Shown piece after piece: positions 34,601 to 46,709 of a DNA stretch of 64,000 bases. Below the pieces are notes generated by a model, which saw only the letters and a list, made by a program, of their open reading frames with translations, did no database searches and had not been told where the DNA came from. Source of the stretch: Dimorphilus gyrociliatus. Its lineage: Eukaryota > Annelida > Polychaeta > Dinophilidae. Numbering within the stretch: the stretch's first letter is position 1; each line of letters starts with the position of its first letter. The stretch spans positions 3,789,404 through 3,853,403 of the forward strand of contig CAJFCJ010000007.1 of NCBI GenBank assembly GCA_904063045.1, written 5' to 3'. Made by a program: the position numbers and the translations under genes.

Positions 34601-37420
34601 CGAACAAGATCAGAATGAACGTTATGATATTTGCAAAGAAGCGTCAAGACGTTAATCGCTCGTTGAGCATGTGATAACAAACTATCGCATTGAGGTATGA
34701 TTCTGCATATAACAAGCAGATAATCAGCTTTTCCAGTCTTTGGATTTACACCCAATAAAAGCTGATCTAACCTATCCATTAAAATAGATGATTGAGAATT
34801 ACGGTAACTCTGTATTACGTCATCTTGAACTCCAAGAACATATTCAATAACTTTTAATGCTTTGAGCAAAGCATCTTCGAGACAAGTAGTTTTTCTAAAT
34901 TCGTGCCTGTCCAAAATTGTGACTGCTTCGTATAGCAATTGCATAACGCTACGAAACAAGCTTGAATCTCTCAGCATATGAACAGTCAACTGAACACTAG
35001 GATGTTCATCGCTTACTTTAACTAAATCTGTTGGTTTTAAGGCAGTTAAGAACTGTCTTAAAACGTCCATTGCTTCTTCACAAATCTCCCATCTCTCGTT
35101 AGCATCAGCATATGCTCGATTATGAACATGTTGTAAGACATCCTGTCTTAAATATGTTGCATATGCTGCTAAATCACGATCATTTGGTAGTTGATGGGAA
35201 GATAGCGCACTTAACAATTTTAAGAAAGCTTTTGTTAAAGGATATTTTTCATTGCGACTTTCAGCCTGGCCCAATTCTTGTTTTATATGAGTTAATACTT
35301 GAAAATGCGATAATCCTATCCATATAACATTTGCCATATCGGGTTCAAAACACAAGCACGAAATAGTTCGAACAATCCTCGCCTTCAATGGTAATGGGAC
35401 ACTGCATCCAACTAAAGCCAGCATTACATGTACTGGAGTTGCACCTGGCCCAGAGCAATACTGTAGGAGTAATTGCGAACTCTTCGCTCCAGCAAATCTC
35501 CATAATACAGCCAATAAATCCAGTACTGCTTCTAAGCCTTCCAACTCTTGGCCTGAAATGGTTCTTGATCCAATTGGTGTTGAACGTTGTTGAAATCGTG
35601 CATCAGGTGTATGAAGTGCCCGCCAATATTGTTCAAAAGTTGCAAAGAAGTGTGAAAATGATACGCCAGACCCTCTAACAGCTGTCCCATTAGACTCAAG
35701 GAGGAAACAGGCTTGTTCAGCACAATTTGGACCTGTCGCTAAACCTGTTAGCATTTTTACATAATTTATATACATTGTTGAGGGAAGCATATCGCCAGAG
35801 AGCTTCACAAACTTCATTAAACTTTGGTGTTTGTGATGAGAACATTCCTTTTCATCCGGATCTTGAATCCAGAAATGCTTTGCTAATTCTTGCTTTAGGG
35901 GATCTTTTCCATAGATTGCTGCTAAAAGACTCATTAACTGTTCAAAATGCCTAGGTAAATCATTTGGCGGCTGAGCACCCTGAGCCAATTGGCTGGCAGC
36001 CATCCTCGCACTCTCATCTCCAACATTTCGTAGTTCTTTGATTTTCAGTGGAAATAAGGATATAGCATTCGTTAGAAGATTATGTACATGTCGAACATAG
36101 AAACCGTTGGATAGAGTGTGAAAGCGTTCATTTTCAACAACAGCTTTATGTAGAAATTCAAAGGCGTCGGCGTAGATCCCAATGTCTAGAACATTCTCGT
36201 CTTCCTCACAAATATCATGGCTTACATACTCGGACAAAGTTCTCAGAGCTACAGCCCAGGCTAACTGTATAATAGCTCGGATTTTACAATTTTCCCATTT
36301 ACTGGTCATAATTAGATTGTGAATCGTTCGTAAGTAGCTCTGGTTATCAATTGCGGGATGTTTTATTCCTTCTTCTGATGGTTTTGGATCAAGAGACGTA
36401 AGTAAAGCCATTAGAATTGTCATTTCCGTAACATCTAATTTCTGGGATTGGCATTTGAGACCTTTTAAAAAATTAATTATTACTGTTGTATCTTCCAATT
36501 CCAATGGTTGTTGAATGGCTAAACTGAATAAAATCTCGGCTAAGCATAACTTTATCGACCTAAATAAAGAAATAATTCTATGCCTATGACCAGCATCCCC
36601 AAGAGCTCTTTCTTTTTCTAATTTAGCCAACTCTTTTTCTTCATCCATCTCAGATATATTTTGAATAATTTTTCTAACAAGTCCATTGTCGATCAACTTT
36701 TGAATGTAATTAGTTACTGTAGTAGTTAGATTGGCCTCTAGACCAGGAAGGGCCCAAGTTCTTCCAGAGCGTGCGCATGCTAGTTCCTTAACACCTTTAA
36801 CCAAGCAAAATCGGCTAGTATAGTACAATTCAACAGCAACAAGGCCCCGAGGTTGCTCAGGATGATAAGAAATTTCAGATTCAGCTGCAGCGAGCAATTC
36901 AACACTTCGGGTTTCTTTTAATTTGAAAAGGTCGCTTATTATTAAAGCCTCTCGTATGAAATCTTCTGTAAAATATTGTTTAGATGGTCTTCCCTTGACT
37001 GTTAAGCCATCCGAGTGACTTTTTTCCACAGTTTGCCTTTCTATTGGATTCGGGGCTGGGTTCTCCAGTAGATTTAAAAGATCAGCATCAAGCTGATGCA
37101 GGCTAGCTTCCAGCGTTCTGAGGGCATCAAAGGATTGGCCGCGCGTAGTGATAGCATATTCAACGGTCCTTAAGAAATCTTTGTATGAAGTCCAAATCTG
37201 ATAACCTGAAATAGTATCAATCAGCGTTACCCGGCTTTCTAAATTTGCGTGAAACTCTAATATCGCTCAAAGTTGAGCAGAAAGCTTTTTTTTTATGGTT
37301 TTAAGCCTAAATTTTTCATATTACTACCATCTAACATTACAGGGAGAGATGCAAAAGAGAAAAGGGATAAATATGTATAAAAAGTGGTAATCTATAAAAC
37401 CTACCAAGATCTATCGACAT
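31690..37420 (-). CDS. NUP205: NUP205, inner-ring nucleoporin
   Basis: Three coding exons (37420-37405, 37205-31971, 31892-31690), 1817 aa. NUP205 is a large alpha-solenoid scaffold of the nuclear pore inner ring, pairing with NUP93. The first exon is only 16 nt (MSIDL plus one base). It splices to YQIWTSYKDFLRTVEYA, the NUP205/NUP192 N-terminus, followed by LLENPAPNPIERQ, FIREALIISDLFKLKE, PRGLVAVELYY, SGRTWALPGLEA and LAEILFSLAIQQPLE, all in family order. The 5235 nt central exon has no intron. The last intron, 78 bp, has no stop and is a multiple of three (the stretch after IRKLQ to just before DSTSVMSD), so it is easily missed. Length fits the 1.8-2.0 kaa of animal NUP205. Confidence 0.93.
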
Positions 37421-37564
37421 TTCGTGCACCGGAAGTTGCCAATAGTTTTACCGGTTTTCTCGTATTCGGAAAATTACCCGTTTCCGTAATTCTCGTTTTT
37501 TAGTACAACCACTATGCGGTAAAATTTGAAAATATAGGCTCCAATTTTAAGAATCATTGATACC

Positions 37565-39188
37565 ATGAGATCTGTACGAACAACTTATAAACGTCATCGA
37601 ACTGATCCTGGCGAAGAGCCAACTTCGGCGAACGACAGAGAGGGTAAGATACGCATATTGTAAGAAAAAAACTAGGAATTCCTTATGGTCTAATATCGTC
37701 CGTGTTTATATTGGCATCTGCGGATTGTTATTATTTTTAAAAAATACCTTGTTAAAACTAATATGTTAAGATTATTTTTTTCGGAATAATATGCAATAAC
37801 AACTTTAAAAATCATAAAATTCTTTTTAATAGATTCGTTAAAGTTCACATGGCGAGTGTACAGATCTACGCCTCTGTATCACTTTTTTTTGGAAGATTTC
37901 AACAGGTATTCAGGATCGTTGACTACGTTCTTAAAACTCGTAAGAAAATTTTTAAAGTGTTAAACAAAAAATTATATTTTATTTCTTACAAAAGGAGACA
38001 CAAAAGAGCACTGAAGAAGCTAACGAGGATAGTTCGGTTATCGATGAGGCTCAATTTAGTCGTTTATTAGGCTTTAAGATCTTAAAAGGTTAGATTAGTA
38101 ATAAATACATTATTAAAAACTTCATGGTTGAATGTAAATGGTTGCTTTTACAGATGATGAAGATGCATTCCGTATCATAGTCAAAGGACAGAATGGTCGG
38201 TTGAACATAACAATCAAAACTATTTAATAAACTTAGAACAAATTTAAAATGTTGATCATTAACAGAGAAAGAAAATAAAATATTATTAGAAGTTATATTC
38301 TCATCTCTGAATGATCATTTCCTTCCAAGACATTTAAAAACACAGTTCGCTTATTATCCCTTGGTACTTGTGAAAGGTTTAGTATGGGCTAGAGAACAGT
38401 TTATCTCATGGTTTCAGGTAAGACCTATTTAAACGACACATCTGATGAATTGTAGTTTATTTATTTTTTCGGTTGACCTAAAACAGGCGGCATTTGACTG
38501 CACTATCAGAGCTCAGCACATTTCACCGTATAATTTATCGTGTCTATTGGCTTTACTTGGAAGTGAAGAGCCAGGTTCTATTTTTAAAACTATACATAAT
38601 AAAATAATCTGTATAAAAACTTCATTTGCAGAACTAAAACGATTAAAGACTAAGCCTATTATGCTAAGTTATGAATTTCCCTCAAAAAACGTCAAAGAAA
38701 TTCCATTAGAATTTGACAGGCAAACTTTTCTTAATCTATTTAAAACGTAATTATTTTGTTAAATTAATATTTCATCTTATAATATCACCTTATTTTTTTG
38801 CTCTATCTTTTAGCGCTATAAAAGAAAATAAAGAGGAAATTACGCGGCAAGATGTAGGCAGATTGATGAAGATTATTCACGAATTTTTTGAAGATAATAT
38901 CAACATTCGTTTAACCGTAAGTTATATTAGTATCATTCGTGATATATCCTTATATACCTTATATATTTTTAATATATAGAGGCTAATGCTATCAAAAATA
39001 TCACTACCTGGTATAATGATATCATCGGATGGAAGATTAAAGGTATATAATAAATATACTCAAGACTAATAATATCATAGAGTTTTTTTTAACAGTTGTT
39101 TGAAGAAAGTATGATCCTCCCAGTTCTAAAGTTTATTAGTGATATTATTACAGACGAATTTAAGAAATTTAGGTTAAATAGATATTGA
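37565..39188 (+). CDS. CENPL: CENP-L, constitutive centromere protein
   Basis: Eight or more exons, starting 37565-37643, 37833-37939 and about 37998-38088. CENP-L forms a dimer with CENP-N in the constitutive centromere-associated network and helps read CENP-A chromatin. The key evidence is LKFTWRVYRSTPLYHFFLED (family W..Y..TPLY.F) on exon 2, FSRLLGFKI, then ISWFQAAFDCTI and ISPYNLSCLLALL (family WFQ.TFDC...I..FNLSW). Later come EITRQDVGRLMKIIHEFF and a C-terminal strand/helix region ending EFKKFRLNRY. The gene is poorly conserved outside these motifs; single ORFs alone do not reveal it. Start codon lies 144 bp from that of divergent NUP205. Confidence 0.85.
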
Positions 39189-39469
39189 GTATGAAGTAAT
39201 AACTCTTTATCATTTTGCCATAGATTTTTAAAACGACCTTTTATATTCCATAACATTTGTTTATCTTGTCTTTTTTAGTCTTACAAACGAAATTATCGAG
39301 CCTCAAGGATTGTCTTTTTGTTATTTATTATCTAAATCTCTTTGGCAGTTCCTGACTCTAAAAATATATCAATTTTTTTTATCAATTCACTGTTTTGTTA
39401 TTTCAAAAAAAAGAGCATCAATAGAAACTTTTAAAAACTATTTATCCCATGAGCTTTGCATAGGGGAAT

Positions 39470-41090
39470 ATGTCGAGAATTTCTCCAACATATCTAAATT
39501 CTAGTCCTCTTATTGACGATAGTAGAGGTTCGAATTTTAATAGTTTTTTCATACAAACAACCGAAATTGAAAAGAAAGTGGATAGAGCACGTTTTGATAA
39601 AGATTTTCACGAATTTATAAAAACTGTAACCGAGAGTTCATCATTTAATACTATAATTATAACAATAATAATAGTTAATTCGATTATTTTGGGTTGTGAA
39701 ACAAAAATAGAATGGAGAGACGATTATAACTATTTCTTTCAATTATTAGATGAGATTTTTACAGGTAATACGACTAAATGTGTAGGAGTTAAATGGTCTA
39801 TTTTAGGATTATATTTCTATACAGTATATTTATAAATTAATGATTAAAAGGTATCTATGCTATTGAATTTCTTCTAAAATTGTATGCAGAACCTAAAAAT
39901 TATTGGCAAAGCTATTATAATTTGTTCGATTTTGCTGTTCTCTTTATTAGCTATTTTGAAATAGTTATTGTTGGTTTTCTTGCTCATAAAACTACTGTAA
40001 ACATTGAAGGTTTAAAGATACTTAGAGCCTTTAGAACTTTAAGAACTTTACGAACAGTATCTTTCATCAAAGGACTTCAAGTACTAGTAAGAGCTTTGGT
40101 AGATACTATTAAAAGATGGTTAATTAATATTATACTGTTACTACTTTTGTTAATGTATATTTTTGGCATAATGGGCTATTACTTATTCGGTACTGGCGAG
40201 GGTTCTGATAAGGAACATTGGGGTTCGATATCAAAGGCGATGATGTCGCTATTCACATACGTTAGCGTTGATGGTTGGACAGATATTCAAGAATCAATGG
40301 ATAAGAAGGGATATAAATTTAGCAGACTCTTTACAATCTCTTTTATATTTATAGGTAATTTTATTTTTACTAATGTCTTTATTGGCGTCATTATAATGAG
40401 CATCAATCAATCTACTGAGGTATACAAGGTAATAATAATAATCATGATAATAAAAATAGAGTTGTCGCCATGTATATTATAACTGCAACATATGTAGTAT
40501 ATGTATATATTTGTGATTCTTTTGTACTTTTCTACTTAGAAAAAACAATTAACTGAAAGAAAGGCTATTGTACAACATAGGAAACAAGAGCTGATGCATA
40601 GGCAATTTAGAAAATATCAGCAAATTCTTGAAAGAAAAAAAAAGGGAAAATTTAAAAATGTTGAAGAGTTTATTGAAAATTTTGGTCGTACTCTTTCACA
40701 CAACGCATCTGTATTCACTGCTGATAAATGCGGCAATAAATTATGGCTTGAGATATTCCTTGTAAGTTTAGGTCTATTGGACGATACCATGCACGGCCTG
40801 CAGCAATTGTACTTTGAGATGGCGTCAGTGCTCTCTTCAGAATACGAGAATAGACTAAGAAGGGGATTGAAAGTTGAAAATGTAAAAGTTAGGCCTAATT
40901 GCGAAAGATCAGGAGTAGTTTGTTTCTTTTTACTTTATTGCTTTTTTCCTAATTACATAGTTATATATTTGTGCTATGTTTATAGGAACAAAATGAAGAG
41001 GTTAGGCTAAAAAAAATAATTAAAGCCTATGATTTTCATGAAACTAAAAGGCTGCATACAAACACAAAATCGATATCGAAAGAAGATTAA
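39470..41090 (+). CDS. CATSPER3: CatSper3, sperm calcium-channel pore subunit
   Basis: Four exons (39470-39764, 39851-40428, 40540-40917, 40986-41090), 451 aa. CATSPER3 is one of four pore subunits of the sperm flagellar calcium channel. A single six-TM domain is seen: S1 FNTIIITIIIVNSIILGC, S2 IYAIEFLLKLY, S3 NLFDFAVLFISYFE, S4 ILRAFRTLRTLRTVSF (four arginines at every third position), S5 LLLLLLMYIFGIMGYYLFG, pore SVDGWTD and S6 FIFTNVFIGVIIM. The C-terminus has a coiled region and the CatSper3-like IENFGRTLSH and LQQLYFEMASVL. The pore T-x-D-x-W of the family has serine first here. Exon 3 uses a weak GTTTGT donor. Symbol rests on the C-terminal motifs. Confidence 0.85.
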
Positions 41091-41547
41091 AAGTTTATTA
41101 ATTATGCTTTTTGCTTTCTCTTTCTTCATCCTGTCCATTGTCCTCTATTTTAAAAGCCTAAAGAAAGATTTTTACCAAGTGAAAGCGCCATCTGCCTCCA
41201 GACATTTCTTTATTAGAAAGAAAATTGAATAAAAAATAAGATTATCACCTGTAGACTAATTAAGAACTTTGTTAAATATTTTTAAATTTAAAACTTCTAA
41301 GTTAATTGAATAAAATGAAAAATGAGGAATTTATGATAACAGGGATAATTCTTAATGAATAATCCATTGCGAAATCCTTGGCAATAATATACAAATATAG
41401 CTACATAAATATCAATATTTAGATTGCCTTATTTTTTATATTTTCTCTATTATCTATGAAAAAATGTATTGGTCAAAGTTAATAATAAAATTAGGTCAAT
41501 AAAATAAATAATGTCACTAGAAGTCCATAATAAGCCTATGTCTTCGT
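41091..41547. other. 3' flanks of convergent CATSPER3 and VPS11
   Basis: About 460 bp, AT-rich, no supported gene. It carries an AGATGGCGCT motif on the minus strand at about 41184-41193. The frame up to 41232 is a read-through of the unspliced CATSPER3 last exon. Confidence 0.5.
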
Positions 41548-44500
41548 TCAACTTGGATTAGGATTCTATAATAAGTCAGGGAAAAGAGTAACAAAGTAAG
41601 CATTAAGAGCTTTTGACCATATTTTTTTATATTACTCACCTGACTAAATACTCCTTTACCAAAGTAATCTGCAACGACTGTAAAACCGTCTTTAGCTCTT
41701 TCGAGCTGAAAAGGTAAAAAAAAGCATTAGTCATTAGTAATCTTTTACACAACGTATTTATATGATATTTTATGTATATTTATGTATTCAATTTATTTAT
41801 TTATATGAGAGAAGAAAGAGTAATGTGTACCTCTTGCTTAAATTTATTATACAAGTCTTTTCCATCTCTTTCTTGAGCAGCCAACATTTGAAGAAATTTT
41901 CTGAAATTAATTAACAGATGTGACTTTAAAACAAGTTATGAAAAAAAGTAATAGCTAACTGATTATCTGCTAAGCAAACTGGACATTCGTTTCCCTCATT
42001 CGAACCCGCGTAACTTTCAAAGCAGTGCTCATGAAAAGAATGCTGGCATAAGAAGTGGACGGTTGGCAAATCTAATGGATGACTACATGCACTACATTTC
42101 TCAGATTGAAATATTCTAGCCGAAGTTGATAAACTTTCAATATCGCCTCTCATTTTTGCCGTTTCTTCTCCGTATTGTTTAATTAGTCTCTCATCCTCGT
42201 TAATCTCCTCTTTTTCTTTTTGCAATCTTTTCACAATATAATCTTTTACGACCGACAGTGTAGCATTAGAATTATGAGCTAAAGTCTGGATAACCAATAA
42301 TGGGGGCAATAGATTATGAATATCGATGTGAGCTAAGACTTCTTTCATATGCATGCGACAGCTATCCTCTTCTCCTTTTGCTAAGAAAGCTAGTGCCTGG
42401 ACCCAAACACCTGGATCTTCCTTTCTATTTAAAGAGAAATTAATAAATTATAGAATCGTTTCTACTGCTTCTGTTCTAAATAAGTACCCAAATTTTTTAC
42501 AAGTATCAATAATCTGAGAATATTCTTTATTTTCCATATGATGTCTGACCACCTGTTGATAGCTGTACGAATATTAATAAATTAATTTATTTAATTATTG
42601 CGTTTATGAAAATCAACAAAAGATAATTACAATCCAGCCTTTTCGTAAAGAAAGAGTATTCCGGCCTTAAAATTGTTCATTTGGCAAAGAACCAAAGCAT
42701 GATGTATATCATATTTCGACTATTTTGGAAAAGTATATTAATTAGCTACTCCATTGATAACTAATATGTACAGGTAAGATAAAGAAAAGAGAGACAAGAA
42801 TAAAAATAGATGTAATCTTACATTTTCACAATGCAATAGCTCCAATATCTTCCGTTCCTTATCAATTTTCGCCTATTTTATGACATTTATTAGTTGACTT
42901 TTTGTTCTATATATAGTAATTGAAAACAAACCCCTAGATCATTTTCATGAACGTATTCTTGCAATCTCAATTCTAACAGTGTCCCATAAACTAATGAAGA
43001 ACACGCTTGCACATTTATCTAATGCAAAAATAAATAGGCAAAAAATGCATTATTTATTTAGTTATATATGAATTTTAATTGATAAAACAAAAATTCCTAT
43101 CCTTACCATATGCTGTAAGAAATCAATTAAGCGGCCGGCATCGTCCACAAATATGTGAATAAATTCATCTGGTAGGGCCTTTACTATACCAGTAACTTCT
43201 AGACCTCTCTCATCTTTTATCAGCGGTTCATCAATTGGCTTATAGTCAGTACATAGCCTTTTTAAAAGCGTAGTGGTTTGCTCTGGAACATTTTTTAAGA
43301 GGATTTTGCCATAATCTTTCATTGTTGTTAAAGCGTCGTCAAATTGCAGCCTTCCCAAATAATCTAAAGCACTTTTATAATCTTTTACATCTTCTAACAA
43401 AGTTTTTAAATAGAGGTTATGGCGTTTATGGCGAAGAGCAATTTTTAAAGCGTGTTTAAAGTAACCAGCTTGTCTACAGACTTTTATAGCTGTTTCCACA
43501 TCAAAATTATCATCGTGTTCCTATTTTCAATGAATTAATTTAATGAAGATATTAATTAAAAAAAATAATTGAAATAACGTACTTCTATGAATTTATCTAA
43601 ACCGGAATGGTCTGGTAAACGAGTATAACAGTTAAGTAATAGCGTTGTATGATCATTATTAGCTAATTTTCTAGCGTGTAGTTCCTCAATATAGGCAGTG
43701 AGATTATGTATTCTTGATGAATCTAGGAACTATATGTATACATCTTAATATATATCAGTCTATACATTATATACATACTTAATATATTAAGTATTATATT
43801 ATGTATGTACATAGTATATTATAGATACATATACTTTATTTATAATCTATCAAAAACGTTTCTTTACCTTTCGAATTACGTACGAAGCTTCCAATCTACC
43901 AATAGTTTTCAAGTATTGATTCATTGCATTGTCATAGTCTCCTTGTCTTAAGATTAGAATTAATTAATAATCTATTATTTATATTAATAAATATATGTAC
44001 CGATATAAGTTATCTCCATATTGCCTATATATATCAACTATTCCATCGTGATCATAATTTTGATTCTCTGCTATCCTGTAAAAGAAAAATAGAAAAAGTT
44101 TAATTAACTAAATATAATAAGTAGTATTAGTAAATCTAAGAATATATCATAATCTATATTAAAGTCCATAGAGGATATATTAGAGTAGAGTACATAATAA
44201 AAATCTATATTTACTGTATGGCCAGCTCGTAACGAGTTTTTCTAAATAGTATATCTAGCTTTGTTTGAGTGTCTTTCTCCTCAATTTGGTTTATCTATAA
44301 CAAAATGAGAAAATTGTTAATAGAAAATATTCTTCTTTCTTCATATCCTTAGTGCAAAACGTTTTAGATAAAAATTTTGAGTAGGATTACCTTGTTATCT
44401 ATACCGCAAAATGCGTATAGGGAACCCCATTCGGCCACTAAACCAGAAACTTTTGGTAGAGGGAACGTAAACGCTATTAACTTATTCTCTATATCGTAAA

Positions 44501-46543
44501 TCGATATTGTACTCATGTCACTGCCCTTGGACGACCTATATATTTCAGCAATTAAATAATTGCCTTTAATTATTCATATTAAAAATTAGTGAAAGAAAAC
44601 ATACGCTGCCTCAGAAACTATAACTATATAATTTCTAAATGAATAAATCAGTTGTTTGTTAGCCTGTACGGCAATACATGGTCCTCTTTCTTTCGTTTCG
44701 TAGAAGTAAAGTGCCTCAGGTCTAGCTACGACTAATCTGGGTGCATTGCCTTCGGTGTAATGTAGAGTCATACATTTTGGCTGACATGAAAAACGAAAAT
44801 TTATCATATGATATATCGAAAATATAGGTTAATATATCTTACAGCACATCCTTGTTGATCAAGAATAACTGGCACATCACATTTTTCTTTTATTCCAATT
44901 GCAATAGATATCACGTGATATTCGGTTGTAACAAACAGTACTGCATCGTTTTGAGTATTACAAAACTCTAAACCAGTGATAGCATGAACATCTTCGTAAA
45001 TCGTACGTTGTTTGGAATGTCGTTCTCTAGTTACATCTCCCCTGTATAATAGAATTTGTCCAGTTTCAAAACCAAAAGCCATATAAGATAGACTGTCATG
45101 AACAGCCAAACATGTCACCTGTTGAAAATATAATATCTTAATATTTATAACTAAGTAGGGATAAATTTTTAGCAGACCTTCTTGACTTGTTGATCTAATA
45201 GTAAGGGAAAGCTTCTGCAAACGAACCTATTACGGTCTTTATCGAGCTTATCTAAATCCCATACTTTAACAATCGGCACTCTATCTTCCTCTTCATCTTC
45301 CTATGAACAAAATAGAAGATACGCTCTTACAATTTGTTTTTTTTTCTAACAGTTTTTATTACCCCGATAGAAACAAGGATGCTATATTTCTTCAAATGGA
45401 ATAAGTGAGAAACAGTACGATTGTAGGCCTTTACTGATGAAATTTCCAATGATCTTGTAATGAAGTGTATACTCCCTCGATCACCTCCAACTATTATTTG
45501 ACTTCTTCCACTGGTGCATGCAGTAACGTTTTCTTCCTGTCAAAAATGAGGGAAGCAATGAATTTAAAATTGCTTGAAAAGCAAAAATCTTGACGATTTC
45601 TTGGGAAAGGATCTTCTATTTCCTCTTAGAAGCCAGAAGTATTACTCTTATCAGCAGGGAAACCTTCTTAATTCTTTTATTTGACTAATTAATTATCTAC
45701 AGTTATTTGTGTAGAGTTTACAAAACTTTGCATTTTCTTTACAAAGAAACTCTAGGTGGAGGAGAATGGATTCAAAATATACAAAGACAAAATTGTACCT
45801 TTAAGGAATCAAAGGGCCTGCTGTCTGTAGTTTTAGCGACTTCACAATCGAAGAAAGAGAATACAGACCACTGAAAAAAACCAAATTAAATTAGGGCAGG
45901 TAAAATTATCCATTTCCTGTCATTTAAGTGAACCTTTATCGTTTCTAAGAAAGTAAATTAACGTAAAATCTCCAATGAATTCTCATGATTTTATTACAAA
46001 TTTAATTATTAGTTCCGTTTTTGGTACTGATTAGCACTATCTTTGAAAATTCTGAATGCGTTTAGCAGCTTTCTCAAAGCAACTTTAAAAGGGGTTCTGT
46101 ACTATTTGATAGAGTCATTATACCGGAGATCTTTCGCATAAAATTCTATTTATTTATTTATTAAGGAAAATCATGTTCCACAAATAATTGCATTATTAGT
46201 TTTTTTCATGTTTTAGTTAAAATTTATAAGGTACATCTCACTGATCAAAATGACTTCGTATAATTTAAGGCGGAAACATTAGAATAATAATCTTTAGCTT
46301 AATTTACAATTTATCTTAAACTTATATTTAAGGGAAAACTAGCATCCTAGAAGGGGAGTAACGCAGTATCCCCTTTTATCACTCAAATATATATATTGTT
46401 CTTGTATCGATTTAAAGGAATTTTTCCATTTTATTAACATTTACACAAAGTAAATAGAATTCTTTTTAAAATATCAGAAATACTTTTAATTAACATGTAA
46501 TCAGACAAAATTTTATAAGGATACATACTTGAAGAAAAGCCAT
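41548..46543 (-). CDS. VPS11: VPS11, CORVET/HOPS core subunit
   Basis: About 15 exons. VPS11 is a class C core subunit of the endosomal/lysosomal tethering complexes CORVET and HOPS. Exon 1 (46543-46529) is 15 nt, MAFLQ; a 658 bp intron separates it from WSVFSFFD, together forming the family start MxxxLQWxxFxFFD. The N-terminal beta-propeller includes SGRSQIIVGGDRGSIHFITR and VPIVKVWDLDK. The middle is clathrin-repeat solenoid (for example FKHALKIALRHKRHNLYLKT). The C-terminal part reads LLPPLLVIQTLAHNSNATLS, a coiled coil, and a RING-H2 finger: CSAC, then LCQHSFHEHCF and CPVC. It ends DGFTVVADYFGKGVF plus a short last exon. Internal exon edges were checked only in part. Confidence 0.92.
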
Positions 46544-46709
46544 AATAATAAATGCAAAAAAAATTCTTTAATTAATTAGGCTACTAAAAAACTTGAAATA
46601 TCTATATCTATTTAAATGTAAAATTGAATATTTAACACAGAAAATATTTATTTTACGACAATTCGCTGTTTTCGAGAATATTTCTGGTGATTACTAAATC
46701 TCGAACGAA

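Noticed and set aside
37565-39188. Initial thought that the gene is FANCD2- or DONSON-like
   Set aside because: Assembling the second exon (W..Y..TPLYHF) and ISWFQAAFDC showed CENP-L; no FANCD2 or DONSON motifs fit.
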